Assembly: GCF_037102585.1 (NCBI RefSeq)
Contig: NW_027043838.1
Coordinates: forward strand, 1,178,001-1,242,000
Direction: 5' to 3'
From: Saccharomycopsis crataegensis
Lineage: Eukaryota > Ascomycota > Saccharomycetes > Ascoideales > Saccharomycopsidaceae
DNA length: 64,000 nt
Within the stretch, counting starts at the first letter, position 1. Each line of letters opens with the position of its first letter. The position numbers were made by a program, and so were the translations under genes. The notes beneath the pieces were generated by a model. That model was not told the origin of the DNA, did no database searches, and worked only from the letters and a program-made list of their open reading frames with translations. Shown one piece after another: positions 52,668-63,796 of this stretch.

Positions 52668-53564
52668 TCAAAAGCCAAATTTCATAAAAGGTTGAAAAGG
52701 TGTTTGTAAAAGATAATCCAACACATCAGGATTACCTTCACTATTTGCCGCTTGCCATACTTCGTCAGCACAAGCTTTAGGGGACTCTTCAGAGAGGAGA
52801 TTAATGATTTTGTCACACAACCTAAAATTTTGGTCTTGCAATGCCAAAATAAGAGGTCCTGCATCACTTATATGCTTTTCTTTCAAACATTTGACGAGAG
52901 TGTCAAACAATTGCTCTCGGTCTCCTTGATAATTCATCCACACGTTCATAAAAACTCGATCACTATCAAAGAATCTTAAGTTTTTGCTTTCGGAAAGATA
53001 TTCTGCTAGCTTGATAGTGTCAGCTGTAATGCTCTCTTGGTAAAACCTCTCTGGAAAATCAATAAACTTCTCACGGGAAATATATCCTTTTTCAATACAT
53101 TTACCTAACTTCTCCTTCTGGAGTACCGTATCAAACGCTACGCTTTCTAAAACTCGGAGATTTACAAACTTGTAGCTCAAAACAGTTATATCCAATATTC
53201 GAACCATAGGATCCTCTGGAGTGCTCTTTTTTTTGGGTAGTGTGTGAATGTAGTTATCCACGATTTTGCAACCCAAATACACCGAGTTTTTTAGCGCTGA
53301 GAAGAAATATTTATTTAGGAGCACCACTTTTTCAAGATCTTCCACAGGTAGCAAAGAGAAGATCTCCAATAAGATCTCAGCAGGTAGTCTTTCCAAAACA
53401 GATTTCTTCACAATATTTATGAGTATGGCTTCGTTTCCTTTCAGAAGCTTTTGTCTCTTCACATTTTCCTTGCTCCACCGGTTGGCATTTGGTAGTCTTC
53501 TAACCTCCCTTATTTTTCTCTGGTATATCTTATTGATCTTCTTCCCCGGCAACAAAAATCCCAT
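52668..53564 (-). CDS. F-box protein of unknown target
   Basis: 298 aa. An F-box lies at residues ~57-95: LERLPAEILLEIFSLLPVEDLEKVVLLNKYF. It would dock to Skp1 in an SCF ubiquitin ligase. The N-terminus is basic (KINKIYQRKIREVRRLPNANRW). The remaining ~200 residues are helical without LRR, WD40 or Kelch repeats I can see, so the substrate-binding part is unassigned. I do not recognise an S. cerevisiae counterpart. Confidence 0.7.
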   Translation of the reverse strand: MGFLLPGKKINKIYQRKIREVRRLPNANRWSKENVKRQKLLKGNEAILINIVKKSVLERLPAEILLEIFSLLPVEDLEKVVLLNKYFFSALKNSVYLGCKIVDNYIHTLPKKKSTPEDPMVRILDITVLSYKFVNLRVLESVAFDTVLQKEKLGKCIEKGYISREKFIDFPERFYQESITADTIKLAEYLSESKNLRFFDSDRVFMNVWMNYQGDREQLFDTLVKCLKEKHISDAGPLILALQDQNFRLCDKIINLLSEESPKACADEVWQAANSEGNPDVLDYLLQTPFQPFMKFGF

Positions 53565-54007
53565 ACTGTTGATCCTACTATTATTGGTAACTCATAAAAC
53601 ATTGTTAGAAGATCTATAAAAATAAAGAATTTTTTTAATACCCAACAATATGGTACATATCAAAACTACACGTGACAAACATCTTTTTTTTTTTTTCCTT
53701 TTTTTTGAAACATCTCCAAAACATTTGATAAACAGTGATTGAAGGCATTAGTACCCAAAGACTCACACGAGCCGGCAGTTGCGGAATATTGACTGATTTA
53801 TATATTGGAGTATTACTGGATATTTTCTACAACCACAGAAGAGAAAGGGAAGGGAGACATCTTGCGCAGAAGGGATATATTGCCATTATTTGCTAAATCA
53901 CAGCTGAATCATCAATAAATACTAATCGCCTTGCCAGGTTAAAAAAAAGATAAAGGAAAAAAACAATAATCAAACAATAAATAATAGATACTGGAATATA
54001 TTGATCG
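53565..54007. promoter_or_regulatory. Divergent promoter, F-box / NIPA gene
   Basis: 443 bp with T and A tracts (T12 near 53684-53697) and no recognised factor site. Confidence 0.45.
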
Positions 54008-55507
54008 ATGATAAACTCAGGAAAATCAATATTGATCGGGTGCCTAGTGGGGATTATTTCCTTGGCTACCCAGTCAATTGGACTAACTCTACAACGGAAG
54101 TCACATCTTCTAGAAGACGCTAAGCCGTCATCGGAACATCATAGGCCTCCATATAGACGTCGACTTTGGAGACTTGGCTGCTTTCTTTTCATCATGTCCA
54201 ATGTGGTTGGCTCTAGTATCCAGATATCTACATTGCCTTTGATAGTCTTGAGTCCCTTGCAGGCTGTGGGATTAGTGTTTAACTCAATATGTGGGTCTTT
54301 AATTTTGCAAGAAGTGTTTACAAAGTTCACTTTCAGAGGAACATTGCTTGTTAGTATCGGAGCTTTCTTCATTGCTTATTTTGGATCAATTCCTGAACCA
54401 AACCATAATTTAGAGGAGTTGTTGCTTTTATTGAATAGAAGACCGTTTCTTATTTGGTTTTATTTTTCTATAGGGTTGTTGGTGTCTATTCTTTTATATA
54501 TTACTTTTCTTGGCCATATCGGAGAATGTGATATAGAAGAATCTGCATCATCATGTGGTGGTTACAACTCAATAAATAGTGCCAATAATCACGGTTGTGT
54601 ACAAGAAACAGAACAGGTCAGCTCATGTTCAGATTATGCTTCGAGCGAGACCGACCCATTACTACCAACTGTGGCCACCAAAGGTTCAAATTCCTGTGCT
54701 ACTAGATCTTTTTCTACCATTTGTCTAAAACTCAAGAACACCCGGAATTTTTCTTCAATTCTTTCCTTGGCGAACTGCATTAAGGTGGACAATGTGCTAT
54801 TTGTTAAAGGTACTTTATATGGGGTAGTTTGTGGTATTTTGTCAGCTCACGCCTTGCTATTAGCAAAATCAGCGGTTGAACTTGTGATAATTGCCATTAC
54901 TGAACATACTTTAGAAGACCTTAAAAGTTACCAATCTTGGCTAATCATTTCTGGCTGGATCTTTTGTGCTATTATGCAAGTGTACTACTTGAATTTAGGT
55001 TTAAAGATTATTTCAAGCTCAATAATGTTCCCTTTGATTTTTTGTGTGTATAACATGATAAATATCTTGAATGGGTTAATTTATTTTGACCAGCTCAACA
55101 AATTGACCATGTTAGAAATCGGGTTGATTATTACTGGGGTTTGTTTCATTTTATGCGGTGTTTTCTACTTGAGTATCAACGATATCATGAATGGTAAGGA
55201 TGGAGAAGTAGGAGATATTGTCACAGACTCTCATTCAAACGTCCCAAGAGTTGTTGTTGAGCAACAATCTCTCGAAGAATCAGAGTCCCAGGATATCTTT
55301 CCTGTGGATTCTAACTTGCAGAGCTTCTTAATAAATACTAAGACCACAGCTTATGATAACAAGCATGTTAGACCATTGATAAACACTCCAACACTGACAT
55401 TTTCAAGAGCTCATTCAGTCTACACCAATTCTTCCATGAATCCTATACTTTCCGAGAGCTTTGATGGAAACAAATTTCCTACTGATGATAATAAAAGCCA
55501 TTCCTAA
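54008..55507 (+). CDS. NIPA-family (DUF803) membrane transporter
   Basis: 499 aa. Nine or so membrane segments: LIGCLVGIISLATQSIGLTL at the N-terminus, then SIQISTLPLIVLSPLQAVGLVFN and further paired helices at ~265-400. This matches the NIPA fold related to the drug/metabolite transporter superfamily; NIPA members in animals carry Mg2+. Substrate and location here are inferred only at family level. A hydrophilic loop of about 100 residues (185-260) and a long Ser-rich C-terminal tail (from ~410) are extra to the core. Confidence 0.75.
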   Translation: MINSGKSILIGCLVGIISLATQSIGLTLQRKSHLLEDAKPSSEHHRPPYRRRLWRLGCFLFIMSNVVGSSIQISTLPLIVLSPLQAVGLVFNSICGSLILQEVFTKFTFRGTLLVSIGAFFIAYFGSIPEPNHNLEELLLLLNRRPFLIWFYFSIGLLVSILLYITFLGHIGECDIEESASSCGGYNSINSANNHGCVQETEQVSSCSDYASSETDPLLPTVATKGSNSCATRSFSTICLKLKNTRNFSSILSLANCIKVDNVLFVKGTLYGVVCGILSAHALLLAKSAVELVIIAITEHTLEDLKSYQSWLIISGWIFCAIMQVYYLNLGLKIISSSIMFPLIFCVYNMINILNGLIYFDQLNKLTMLEIGLIITGVCFILCGVFYLSINDIMNGKDGEVGDIVTDSHSNVPRVVVEQQSLEESESQDIFPVDSNLQSFLINTKTTAYDNKHVRPLINTPTLTFSRAHSVYTNSSMNPILSESFDGNKFPTDDNKSHS

Positions 55508-55910
55508 TAATTATTATTTATAAATCGCATATTTTTTACGTCCTGTTTGATGTTACTTTTTTCCATATATTATGTTTCACGTTAATTTGTTATTTTGTTT
55601 TCATTTCTAGTTTTTTTTTTTTTTTTTTTTTTTTGTGTTTGTGTTTGTGGTTTTTTTGGTGTTTTTTTTTTTTCTTCTTCTTCTTCTTCTTCTTCTTCTT
55701 GTTTACTTATATAAGAATCTAATTAAATATTTGTTTCATGCTTCGTTTGGAGTTTGCAATCCCTAAAGACATACGTCTCTGACTCCACGTATGTTTGGGT
55801 GCAGTAAGATTTGATCGTAGTGGCGGAAGCCAAGAATAAAAAATTCCAAACCAAAATTCCAATTACGTGGGGCATACCTTTGTTAAAAAACCAACAAGGA
55901 AACATCGATA
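55508..55910 (+). repeat. Low-complexity intergenic, T24 and TTC repeat
   Basis: A T24 tract at 55611-55634 and a TTC triplet repeat at 55672-55700 lie between the NIPA and BEM4-like genes. The last ~180 bp before the next ATG have ordinary composition and probably hold its promoter. Confidence 0.7.
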
Positions 55911-58013
55911 ATGGTCTCCTCTATTGATGTTATTGTTGGAAATTTAGAAAATTTGTCATTGAATGACTCTTCAAAGGTTTCATTATATATCGACTATCTT
56001 GGGGAGCTTGCCGTGGAGTTGAGGGACTCGGCTAATAGATCAAATTCCCTAGTTGTTTCCAACATCAGTAGCCTACTCAACTCTTTGAATGCCCATTCTA
56101 GCGAAACTTCAGATGAAACTGTTCTACTAAATCTTGAAATTCTTAGAGTCCTTGTAAACTTCATTGCCGAAAATGATAGTAACAGATTATTAGTTGCCGA
56201 GAGCAAAGCATTTGCAGAAGCCTTGGAAAAATTATTGGCGCAGGATCTTTTCTCAACTGAGTATCGATACGGTCAAAGAATTATGATATTATTGGAAAAT
56301 CTTACTTTCGGGAATGATGCCATAGAAGAAGATGAGGATAGCAAAACAATTGCCCAAATATTCAATATGTTGTTCGAAAATGGCTTGTTGACGGTTTTGT
56401 TTAAGTACTTTTTGAGATATATTAAGGATGCCAATATTAATTTGGCTTCTTGCGAACCAGATGAGGTATACGAGTTCATCATTGATTCTAATGGATTATT
56501 CGAAATCTTGAATAGCTTTTATGCTTGTTCAGCTTCAAGATTTTCTGATTTGAATATCACGATCGAACTCGACGATATTAACGGGTTGATATGGGTACTT
56601 TCGCAATTGGTTTTGGCGAAAGATTTAGATGATGAAGAAGAAGTAGACGACCTTTTGACAGCTCTTCTTAATTTATCCCAGTTTCTATTTCTTGAATCTG
56701 ACTACGATAAGCTTGATGTCAGTACCGCACCACAAGAGGAATTGTTTGCCCTATTGTGTGGCCTTGAAACATTTGAGCATGAACTAGAGAATAAACCTGA
56801 GGATTTCAAGAACACCATGAAGCAAATTAATAGACGAGTCTTTGCTGTGATCGGTAACTTATCTTCAAATTTGAACAATGACAATCGCAATAATGTCGAT
56901 TTGGCTTTGAAAGAGATGAACACTAATTCTACAAATGGATATTTGATTTCTTCCTCTTTTCTTATTTTGGCAAACTCAATAACTAATTCAACTGATAGAG
57001 ACGCTCTATTATTGAAAGAGCCACATTTAGTTAGGAAGATATTCGAAAATATTCGACCAAAAAATGCCCCAGAAAACTATTACAGGTTAATGAATTCTCC
57101 TCAGACAGATTTCAATGAAGAAGAAAAAGAAGCCGTCACTAACCTTAAAAAAGAGATAACTTTTTTCACTGAACCTTTATTAGACCAAAGTTTCTTCCAC
57201 TTATTAAAGTTGCTAGTTACTTCATCTGCATTCACTTTAGAAAACGAAGAAATCAAAACCAGTTTCGTCAATGAATTTAAAGACAACTTTCGCTCTTTGG
57301 TTGAGATCATTCTTATCAACTTTAATAGCGTATTCTTTGCAAGAGTTAATTTATCATTGATTCTCAAATTTTTAAACACGTTCATCAGAAATTTCCCAAA
57401 TTATGATGATACCATAAGTTATGAATGGCTCCTTGAGAATTCCACCAATATCATATTATCATTATGTGGCTCGCTTAAAAATGAAAATGTGCCAAATAGA
57501 ATTAAGGAATTGAATGAGGGAGCCAGAATAGAGATTATCGAGACCTTGCAAACTTTGATAAATAATATAACAACAAAGAATGTTAAAGTGGACAATAAAA
57601 CATTTGAAGCACTTTTGGACTCATTATTTTTGGAAAAAAATGATTCTAAGAATCAAGATGTTTCAATGAGCTTCCAAAATCTGGCCACATCTAGTGGACC
57701 AACGATACTGACTGCGAGTTATTTGAGTCAGAGATTTATCACACTCACCATTTTGGTATCTATTGGTAAGCCTGAAATCAAAAATTTTTTACTAAAAGAT
57801 CATACTCTCTCTGAAATAGTCAATCTTTTGAAGGTTTCATTTCAAAGTGTTGAAGGAGAAACGTCGCAAGATTTTTTCAAAAAGGGATTGAAGAATAACT
57901 TACGAGTTTTCACAATCAAGATGAACTTGTTTTTAAAGGAGCAAGGAGTCTCTGATGATATCCAGGAACAGTTTGACCAATTTTTGAAAAAATCTAATGA
58001 ATTTACTGATTAG
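55911..58013 (+). CDS. BEM4: Armadillo-type protein, Bem4/SmgGDS-like
   Basis: 700 aa, helical throughout with armadillo-like spacing of Leu/Asn (LRVLVNFIAENDSNRLLVAE, FAVIGNLSSNLNNDNR, SFLILANSITNSTDRDALLL). The NFIAENDSNR type motif is typical of SmgGDS and yeast Bem4, which binds Rho-type GTPases and acts in polarity establishment and pseudohyphal MAPK signalling. S. cerevisiae Bem4 is about 633 aa. The family is weakly conserved, so another armadillo protein remains possible. Confidence 0.58.
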   Translation: MVSSIDVIVGNLENLSLNDSSKVSLYIDYLGELAVELRDSANRSNSLVVSNISSLLNSLNAHSSETSDETVLLNLEILRVLVNFIAENDSNRLLVAESKAFAEALEKLLAQDLFSTEYRYGQRIMILLENLTFGNDAIEEDEDSKTIAQIFNMLFENGLLTVLFKYFLRYIKDANINLASCEPDEVYEFIIDSNGLFEILNSFYACSASRFSDLNITIELDDINGLIWVLSQLVLAKDLDDEEEVDDLLTALLNLSQFLFLESDYDKLDVSTAPQEELFALLCGLETFEHELENKPEDFKNTMKQINRRVFAVIGNLSSNLNNDNRNNVDLALKEMNTNSTNGYLISSSFLILANSITNSTDRDALLLKEPHLVRKIFENIRPKNAPENYYRLMNSPQTDFNEEEKEAVTNLKKEITFFTEPLLDQSFFHLLKLLVTSSAFTLENEEIKTSFVNEFKDNFRSLVEIILINFNSVFFARVNLSLILKFLNTFIRNFPNYDDTISYEWLLENSTNIILSLCGSLKNENVPNRIKELNEGARIEIIETLQTLINNITTKNVKVDNKTFEALLDSLFLEKNDSKNQDVSMSFQNLATSSGPTILTASYLSQRFITLTILVSIGKPEIKNFLLKDHTLSEIVNLLKVSFQSVEGETSQDFFKKGLKNNLRVFTIKMNLFLKEQGVSDDIQEQFDQFLKKSNEFTD

Positions 58014-58184
58014 ATAGTAGGTAATGTATGTATCAAACATCACCCCCATCTCCCCTGCCACCCCTGTCTGTAAGTACAAAAAAAAAAATATGCAGAAAAA
58101 AACAAAAAAATAAAGGCGAAAACATCAATCATGACAAAAGAAATTAGTGACATAAAATAGCCATTAAGAGAACTGAATAATAGA

Positions 58185-58520
58185 ATGTCGGACTTAGGAT
58201 CGGATATCGAACAGGATTCAAAACCAAGATCCAAGTATGTGAAATTGGTGTCTTCAGACGGATTTGAATTTATCATCCTTCGAGAATTGGCAGAGATTTC
58301 ACCAACATTGGCATCGATGCTTGATGAAAGCTTCGAATTTAAAGAAAGTAAATTGAATAAGATAGTGTTAAGAGAAATGGACTCATTTTTGCTAGAAAAA
58401 GTGGTGGATTATTTATATTACCATAAAAAGTTCAGTGATAAGGACGATGTACCTGACTTCGAAATACCGACAGAGATGGCATTAGAGTTGCTAGTTGCCG
58501 CTGATTTCTTGAATATTTAG
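58185..58520 (+). CDS. ELC1: Elongin C homologue
   Basis: 111 aa. Skp1/BTB-like fold: KYVKLVSSDGFEFIILRELA, SPTLASML, an acidic loop and VVDYLYYHKKF ending in ELLVAADFLNI. Elc1 joins Cul3 and Ela1 in ubiquitination of stalled RNA polymerase II. S. cerevisiae Elc1 is 99 aa. ELC1 and VPS16 are next to each other in S. cerevisiae (YPL046C, YPL045W); here only MSD1 lies between them. Confidence 0.92.
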   Translation: MSDLGSDIEQDSKPRSKYVKLVSSDGFEFIILRELAEISPTLASMLDESFEFKESKLNKIVLREMDSFLLEKVVDYLYYHKKFSDKDDVPDFEIPTEMALELLVAADFLNI

Positions 58521-58667
58521 TATCACTCCACGAGGAAACCTTACCATTTCAGAGTACAAAACTTTGGGTACCATCATGCCTTTCTCTAGCTGGATTTATA
58601 TTAAAGCTTTGACATACAATTATACACAAGTGGAATATCTATAAACACGAAATTATCCAAGGATTAT

Positions 58668-60689
58668 TCATCTAATTTTGATCTTATAGTCTTTAAGTCT
58701 TTCATCATTCACCTTACTTGGGCTTCCAACGACGACATCACTACCAGATTGATTTTTTGGGAATGCAATAACATTCCTAATACTTGCATGTCCTAATAAC
58801 ATGGCAATCATTCTATCAAAACCGATGGCAAAACCAGCATGCGGAGGACAGCCAGATTCAAATGCCTTCAATAAATGACCAAATAATTTTTCTGGTTCTT
58901 TGATTTTCAAAACATTATGGAAAATGTAGTTTTGTAAATCTGTGTCGTGAATTCTTCTCGAACCACCACCAAGCTCAACACCATTGACAACCAAATCATA
59001 ATGGTCACCTTTAATCTTTGTGAAATCGGCTTTATTTAACAAATAATCATAATCCTCTAACTGTAACATTGTGAATGGATGATGAGTTGACACAAGCTTG
59101 TCAAAATCGTATTGTGGGTACTTGGCGTTAGGAACAGTCTCTGGTTCATCTGGACTGAAAAGTGGGAAGTTGATGACCCAAGAAGCCACAAAAATATCCT
59201 TATTTTCCAATGACTGACCATTTATTTTACGTCTCCAGTTGTCTGGATAGGCATCAATAGCTTGTTGTCTGAAGCGACCCAAAGGTGTTGGATTTTCATA
59301 TGGGAATTCCGCTCTAGTAGAAAATGCAACAATGTCACCAATCTCCAAATTCAAGAGAGATTGTAATTCGGGAATCTTTGATTCATCAACCGTGGCAACA
59401 TCTATGTCTTTGAGGCACTCATTCAAATCTTCTTGAGTCTTGATTACACAAATATTTGGCACTCTGGACTTGAAGTTGTTGGTGTCAACTAATTTTTCAA
59501 ATGCCTCGGCATCACTTGGTGGGTTTTTCAAAACGCAAGCTTCGACCACAGGGAAATCTTTGTTTTCAATATCTGTGAAATAACCGGAAACATCTTGAAA
59601 TTTTAGAGTGGACCTTAAGTCTGGCTTATCAATACCATATTTGGTTAACGCATCGATATAACTTAATTTTGGGAAATGCTCATGCTTGATCACATCAAAA
59701 GCTTCCAATGATTCATCACCAACAGGGACGAAAATAGGCAAATCTCTAACTTTGTTCCATGTTGCACATATTAATTTTTCAATGACATTTTGAACGTCGT
59801 CATGAGTAGCAAACGCCATTTCCATGTCGACCTGGGTAAACTCTGGTTGTCTATCAGCTCTTAAATCTTCATCTCTGAAACACTTAGCGATTTGGAAATA
59901 TTTTGGAACCCCAGATGCCATCAAAAGTTGTTTATATTGCTGTGGTGACTGTGGTAAAGCATAAAAAGCGTTTTTACGCCTGGTTGGCACCAAGAATTCT
60001 CTTGCACCTTCCGGAGTAGATTTGAATAATAATGGGGTTTCCACCTCCACAAATCCTTGATCTATAAGTTCCGATCTGATAGTATTAGCAGCCAAGGATC
60101 TTTTCTTCAAGATTGTCTGGAATTCAGGTTGTCTCAATTGCAAGTATCTATATTCTGGAGGAAAATCAAACGGACTACTTTTCTTCAAGGATTCTAGCTG
60201 TGATGCGATGACACTAGCATGGTTCAAGTTTTGAACCTCCGAAACTTTCAAATCCCAAACAGCAGCTTGACCTGCCTCATCTCCTTTCATATGACGCATC
60301 TCGATGGTACCGCTGATGGCAACAGCGTCTTCCACTCTGAATTTGTTGATTTTTTTCACTAATTCCTCGTTGTTCACGATAATCTGAATAATATTTCCAT
60401 CATCTGTATCTCTGAAGTTTGCAAATAACAATTTCTTAGAGATCTTTTTGATCTTGCTATCTATCCAACCATGCACCGTAACATTAATTTGATTGTCCTT
60501 GAGATTCAGATAATTCTTTGCAATATCGTTAATGGAGTGTGTTTTTCTCGGAAATTGAAATTTCTCAACTGTGGAGATCTTTTCAGGAACAGTTAATTCT
60601 TTCTGTAGTTTTGAATAAACAGAAAAGTTAGCCTGAAGAAGCCTTTGTGGCGGGAGAGAAAATTTCGCCTGTAAGATTCTGGATAGCAT
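58668..60689 (-). CDS. MSD1: Mitochondrial aspartyl-tRNA synthetase
   Basis: 673 aa. Charges mitochondrial tRNA-Asp. N-terminal basic presequence (MLSRILQAKFSLPPQRLLQA), OB-fold anticodon domain at ~75-165 (VTVHGWIDSKIKKI), class II catalytic core with motif 2 FRDEDLRADRQPEFTQVDME and motif 3 GFAIGFDRMIAMLLGH, and the bacterial-type insertion between them. GVELGGGSRRIHD is the conserved Asp/AMP-binding region. Length agrees with S. cerevisiae Msd1 (about 658 aa). Confidence 0.95.
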   Translation of the reverse strand: MLSRILQAKFSLPPQRLLQANFSVYSKLQKELTVPEKISTVEKFQFPRKTHSINDIAKNYLNLKDNQINVTVHGWIDSKIKKISKKLLFANFRDTDDGNIIQIIVNNEELVKKINKFRVEDAVAISGTIEMRHMKGDEAGQAAVWDLKVSEVQNLNHASVIASQLESLKKSSPFDFPPEYRYLQLRQPEFQTILKKRSLAANTIRSELIDQGFVEVETPLLFKSTPEGAREFLVPTRRKNAFYALPQSPQQYKQLLMASGVPKYFQIAKCFRDEDLRADRQPEFTQVDMEMAFATHDDVQNVIEKLICATWNKVRDLPIFVPVGDESLEAFDVIKHEHFPKLSYIDALTKYGIDKPDLRSTLKFQDVSGYFTDIENKDFPVVEACVLKNPPSDAEAFEKLVDTNNFKSRVPNICVIKTQEDLNECLKDIDVATVDESKIPELQSLLNLEIGDIVAFSTRAEFPYENPTPLGRFRQQAIDAYPDNWRRKINGQSLENKDIFVASWVINFPLFSPDEPETVPNAKYPQYDFDKLVSTHHPFTMLQLEDYDYLLNKADFTKIKGDHYDLVVNGVELGGGSRRIHDTDLQNYIFHNVLKIKEPEKLFGHLLKAFESGCPPHAGFAIGFDRMIAMLLGHASIRNVIAFPKNQSGSDVVVGSPSKVNDERLKDYKIKIR

Positions 60690-60946
60690 TCTAACGTTTT
60701 CAATGTTCTTTTCTTTAATATTCCACTACCAATTTTATTTTGAAAAAATGCTTCTTTCGTTACATTATTAGTGATTTTTCGTCCCAATTCTCCGGGACTG
60801 TGTCAGCGATTAGTAACCTCTTCAGCGAAAAGTACAGCGCCATGACTAAGCACATTGCGTGTGTAAAAATACAAAGAACAAACAGACACATTTGATGACT
60901 ATCAGAAAGTAGACAATACATACCCAGAGGAATTAGTAGTATCGCA

Positions 60947-63796
60947 ATGGTCACCGCCAATCCGAGTTTGTGTGAGTATCATTATTATTGTTATTATTAC
61001 CCCTTACCATCCATCAGTGAACTCTAATCAGAACTTATCAGCTAACCGTTGCTAGCTTGGGAGCGCTTAAATGATGTGTTTTACAGACTTAGGACTTGTT
61101 ACAATTTGACATGGGGTGAGGAAATGAATTTAGCCAAATACAATATATCCTTAGCACCATTTTCCACAGCTATAGCATTATATCTGAAGGACCATGAGTT
61201 AGGTTCTACGAATGGGAATATCTACAATGCAGTGAGCTTTAATCAATCAAATTTAAAGAATTTGGAAGTGTTTTCGGGATCAGGAGAAAAAATATACAAC
61301 ATTGTATGGGACGAGAGTAAAAATGGTAAGGTTGTACAGTTTGGCTGGTCCAGCAAAGAATGTCTCATTGTTGTTCTGGAAAATGGGACCATTAGAAACT
61401 ATTATGATTTTGAAAATAATTTTAATGAATTCAGTTTGGGGTTCGAATCAGAATCAATCGGAGTCAGCGATGTAAAGTTTTACAATACTGGATTCGTGGC
61501 GAGACTTCGAAATAATTCTTTCATATTTATCAACAACCTAGATAGCCCATACCCACGATTATTGTCGTTTGATAGCCCAGGAGATGAAACTGGGAGTTCA
61601 AAAGACGCCGATATCTCATGCTGGGATATTGTACCTCCAACTAGCAAATATAATAAAAATATCGAGATTCTTGTCGGATTAGGTGAGAAGTTATATAATC
61701 TTGATGATGTCTCATTACGCGACAGTCTGCTCATTGACGGACCTTACTCGTTTATTTCCGTATGCCCTAATAACCAATTAGTTGCGTTATATTCTACTAC
61801 AACCAGGAAAGTCTACATTGTATCTAGCGATTTCACAAGAACATTGAACGCTTTTCAATTGAGTGAAAATGAAAATATAAATGACTTAAAATGGTGCGGG
61901 AATGATGTTGTGGTGATTGTTTTGAATAATGATGAGCTCAAAGTTATTGGACCAGGAGATGATTATTTAAGCTTTTATTTCAACAGCAATGTTTATCTTT
62001 TCACAGAGTTTGATGGCTTACGAATTTTGAATAATGAGCGATTAGAGTTTTTAAGCAGAATACCACAGAATACCGTTGACATCTTTAAAATCGGTTCAAC
62101 TACCCCTTCCTCTATTTTATTGGACTCAATTGACTTGAGAAATTCCAATAATCCAACTGATAATATTACAGCACTTGAGAATATTGCAATTATCAAAAAC
62201 TCTTTGAATGATGCAATCAATAATTGTATCGGTGTTGCTACCGAAGAATTCGATCAATATTGGCAAAAAAAGTTACTTAAAGCAGCATCTTTTGCTAAAT
62301 CACACAAGGAATTTTATAATTCCCAGTATATGATTGAAGTAATTGAAAACTTGAAGATATTGAATCAAATAAGGTCATACAAAATTGGGATGTTCTTGAC
62401 ATACCAAGAGTTTGAAAAAACTGATTTGAATATTCTTTTGAATAACTTATTGTTGAAAAGAAAGCACCACTTTCTCAGTATCAGGATCTCAGAGTATCTT
62501 AATTTACCATTGGATTTAATTTACATTGACTGGTGTTGTTCAAAAATCAAAAATTCAAATGAGTTGAACGACGATAGTTTATTGGAGCAATTATTGAACA
62601 AATTAACTAAAATTAAAAATATTTCTTACGAAAAGGTTAGTAGGGTAGCATATCAAGAAGGCAGGTCTAATCTATCAATAATGTTGATAAATTATGAGCC
62701 AAGCGCTAGTAAAAAAATCCCATTGTTGATTGAAATGGAAGAGGATGAGCTAGCGGTTACCAAAGCTGAAGAAACTATGAACTTCAAGGTAATTGAATAT
62801 GTGCTATTTTTCTTACAGAACAAGTTATCACTAAGTGACTTTTTGAAAATTATTAATAACAAGAGAATTGCTCTAGCTTATTGGGAGATCCTTATGAAAT
62901 CGTTGAATAACTGGTATTTCTTGAAGAATTATTATCTTAGTTTTGATAGAAAGTTAACCATTGCCAATTTGAACTTGATTCTTGGATTGATCGGGAAAAC
63001 CGAGCAAGATCTAATTGCTAATACAAACCTATCTTCAGTGAAGTTGAAGAATATGTCTTCACCGCTTGATGATATTAAACTGATCAATAGTTCCAATAAT
63101 GTTGAATTGACGGATATTATGATGAAATTTGCGAATAAAAAAAAACTGTTGACTAGTACCATCAAGATGTACGAAGAACTCAAGACCAGCAACAAAGATT
63201 TTTCAGATGATTTGAAATACTTGAAACAAGAAGTTAAATTGGTTGAAACCCAAGAGTCATTGCAAAAAACATTCACGAATTTGAATTTCTTCGGCAAATC
63301 TATTATTGAAACATTGTGCTTGTTAATTCTTATCAATAATTATGACAGCTCATCAACTGATTCCTCCATTCCTTCAAGTTCGCTTGTCAACAAAAAGATC
63401 AAGAAGATATTAAAAGACTTTAAGGTGAGTGAGAAAAGATACTATTTCCTTGTGATTGAAAAATTAAGCGAATTTAAGAAATGGACTGAGCTATATTCAT
63501 TTGCGAACTCGGGAAAATCCCCTATAGGATATGAACCATTCTATAAGATTTGCATCAAGTACAACGCGATACGTCAAGCGGGTCTTTATATTGACTTGAT
63601 TGGTGGGTCAATTAGATACACGAAAAGAATCAAAATGTATTTGCGAGTCGGAAACTTTAAGAGTGCCAGTGAAGAAGCATTTAAAAATAAGGATTTAGTA
63701 CATTTGAAGGAAATTTTCAAACTATATAAAGCAACATCACATCCCAATGCGGTGGTGACCCAACTGATCGAAGGCTACATTAGAAAGCTCAGTTAG
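60947..63796 (+). CDS. VPS16: HOPS/CORVET subunit Vps16, 25-nt first exon
   Basis: 921 aa after splicing. Exon 1 60947-60971, intron 60972-61055 (GTGAGT donor, GCTAAC branch point at 61041-61046, GCTAG acceptor), exon 2 61056-63796. The join gives MVTANPSLSWERLNDVFYR, aligning with the NPS-F-DWERLKDVFYR start of S. cerevisiae Vps16; without it the frame has no ATG before residue 26. The N-terminal half is a beta-propeller (IRNYYDF..., DLKWCGNDVVVIVLN, IFKIGSTTPSSILLDS) and the C-terminal half alpha-solenoid. Vps16 tethers membranes for fusion at endosomes and vacuole, with Vps33. It is longer than the S. cerevisiae protein (about 798 aa). Confidence 0.93.

Noticed and set aside
60760-60960. 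66-codon hydrophobic minus-strand frame upstream of MSD1
   Set aside because: It overlaps the VPS16 first exon and the divergent MSD1/VPS16 promoter, and no family is recognised.
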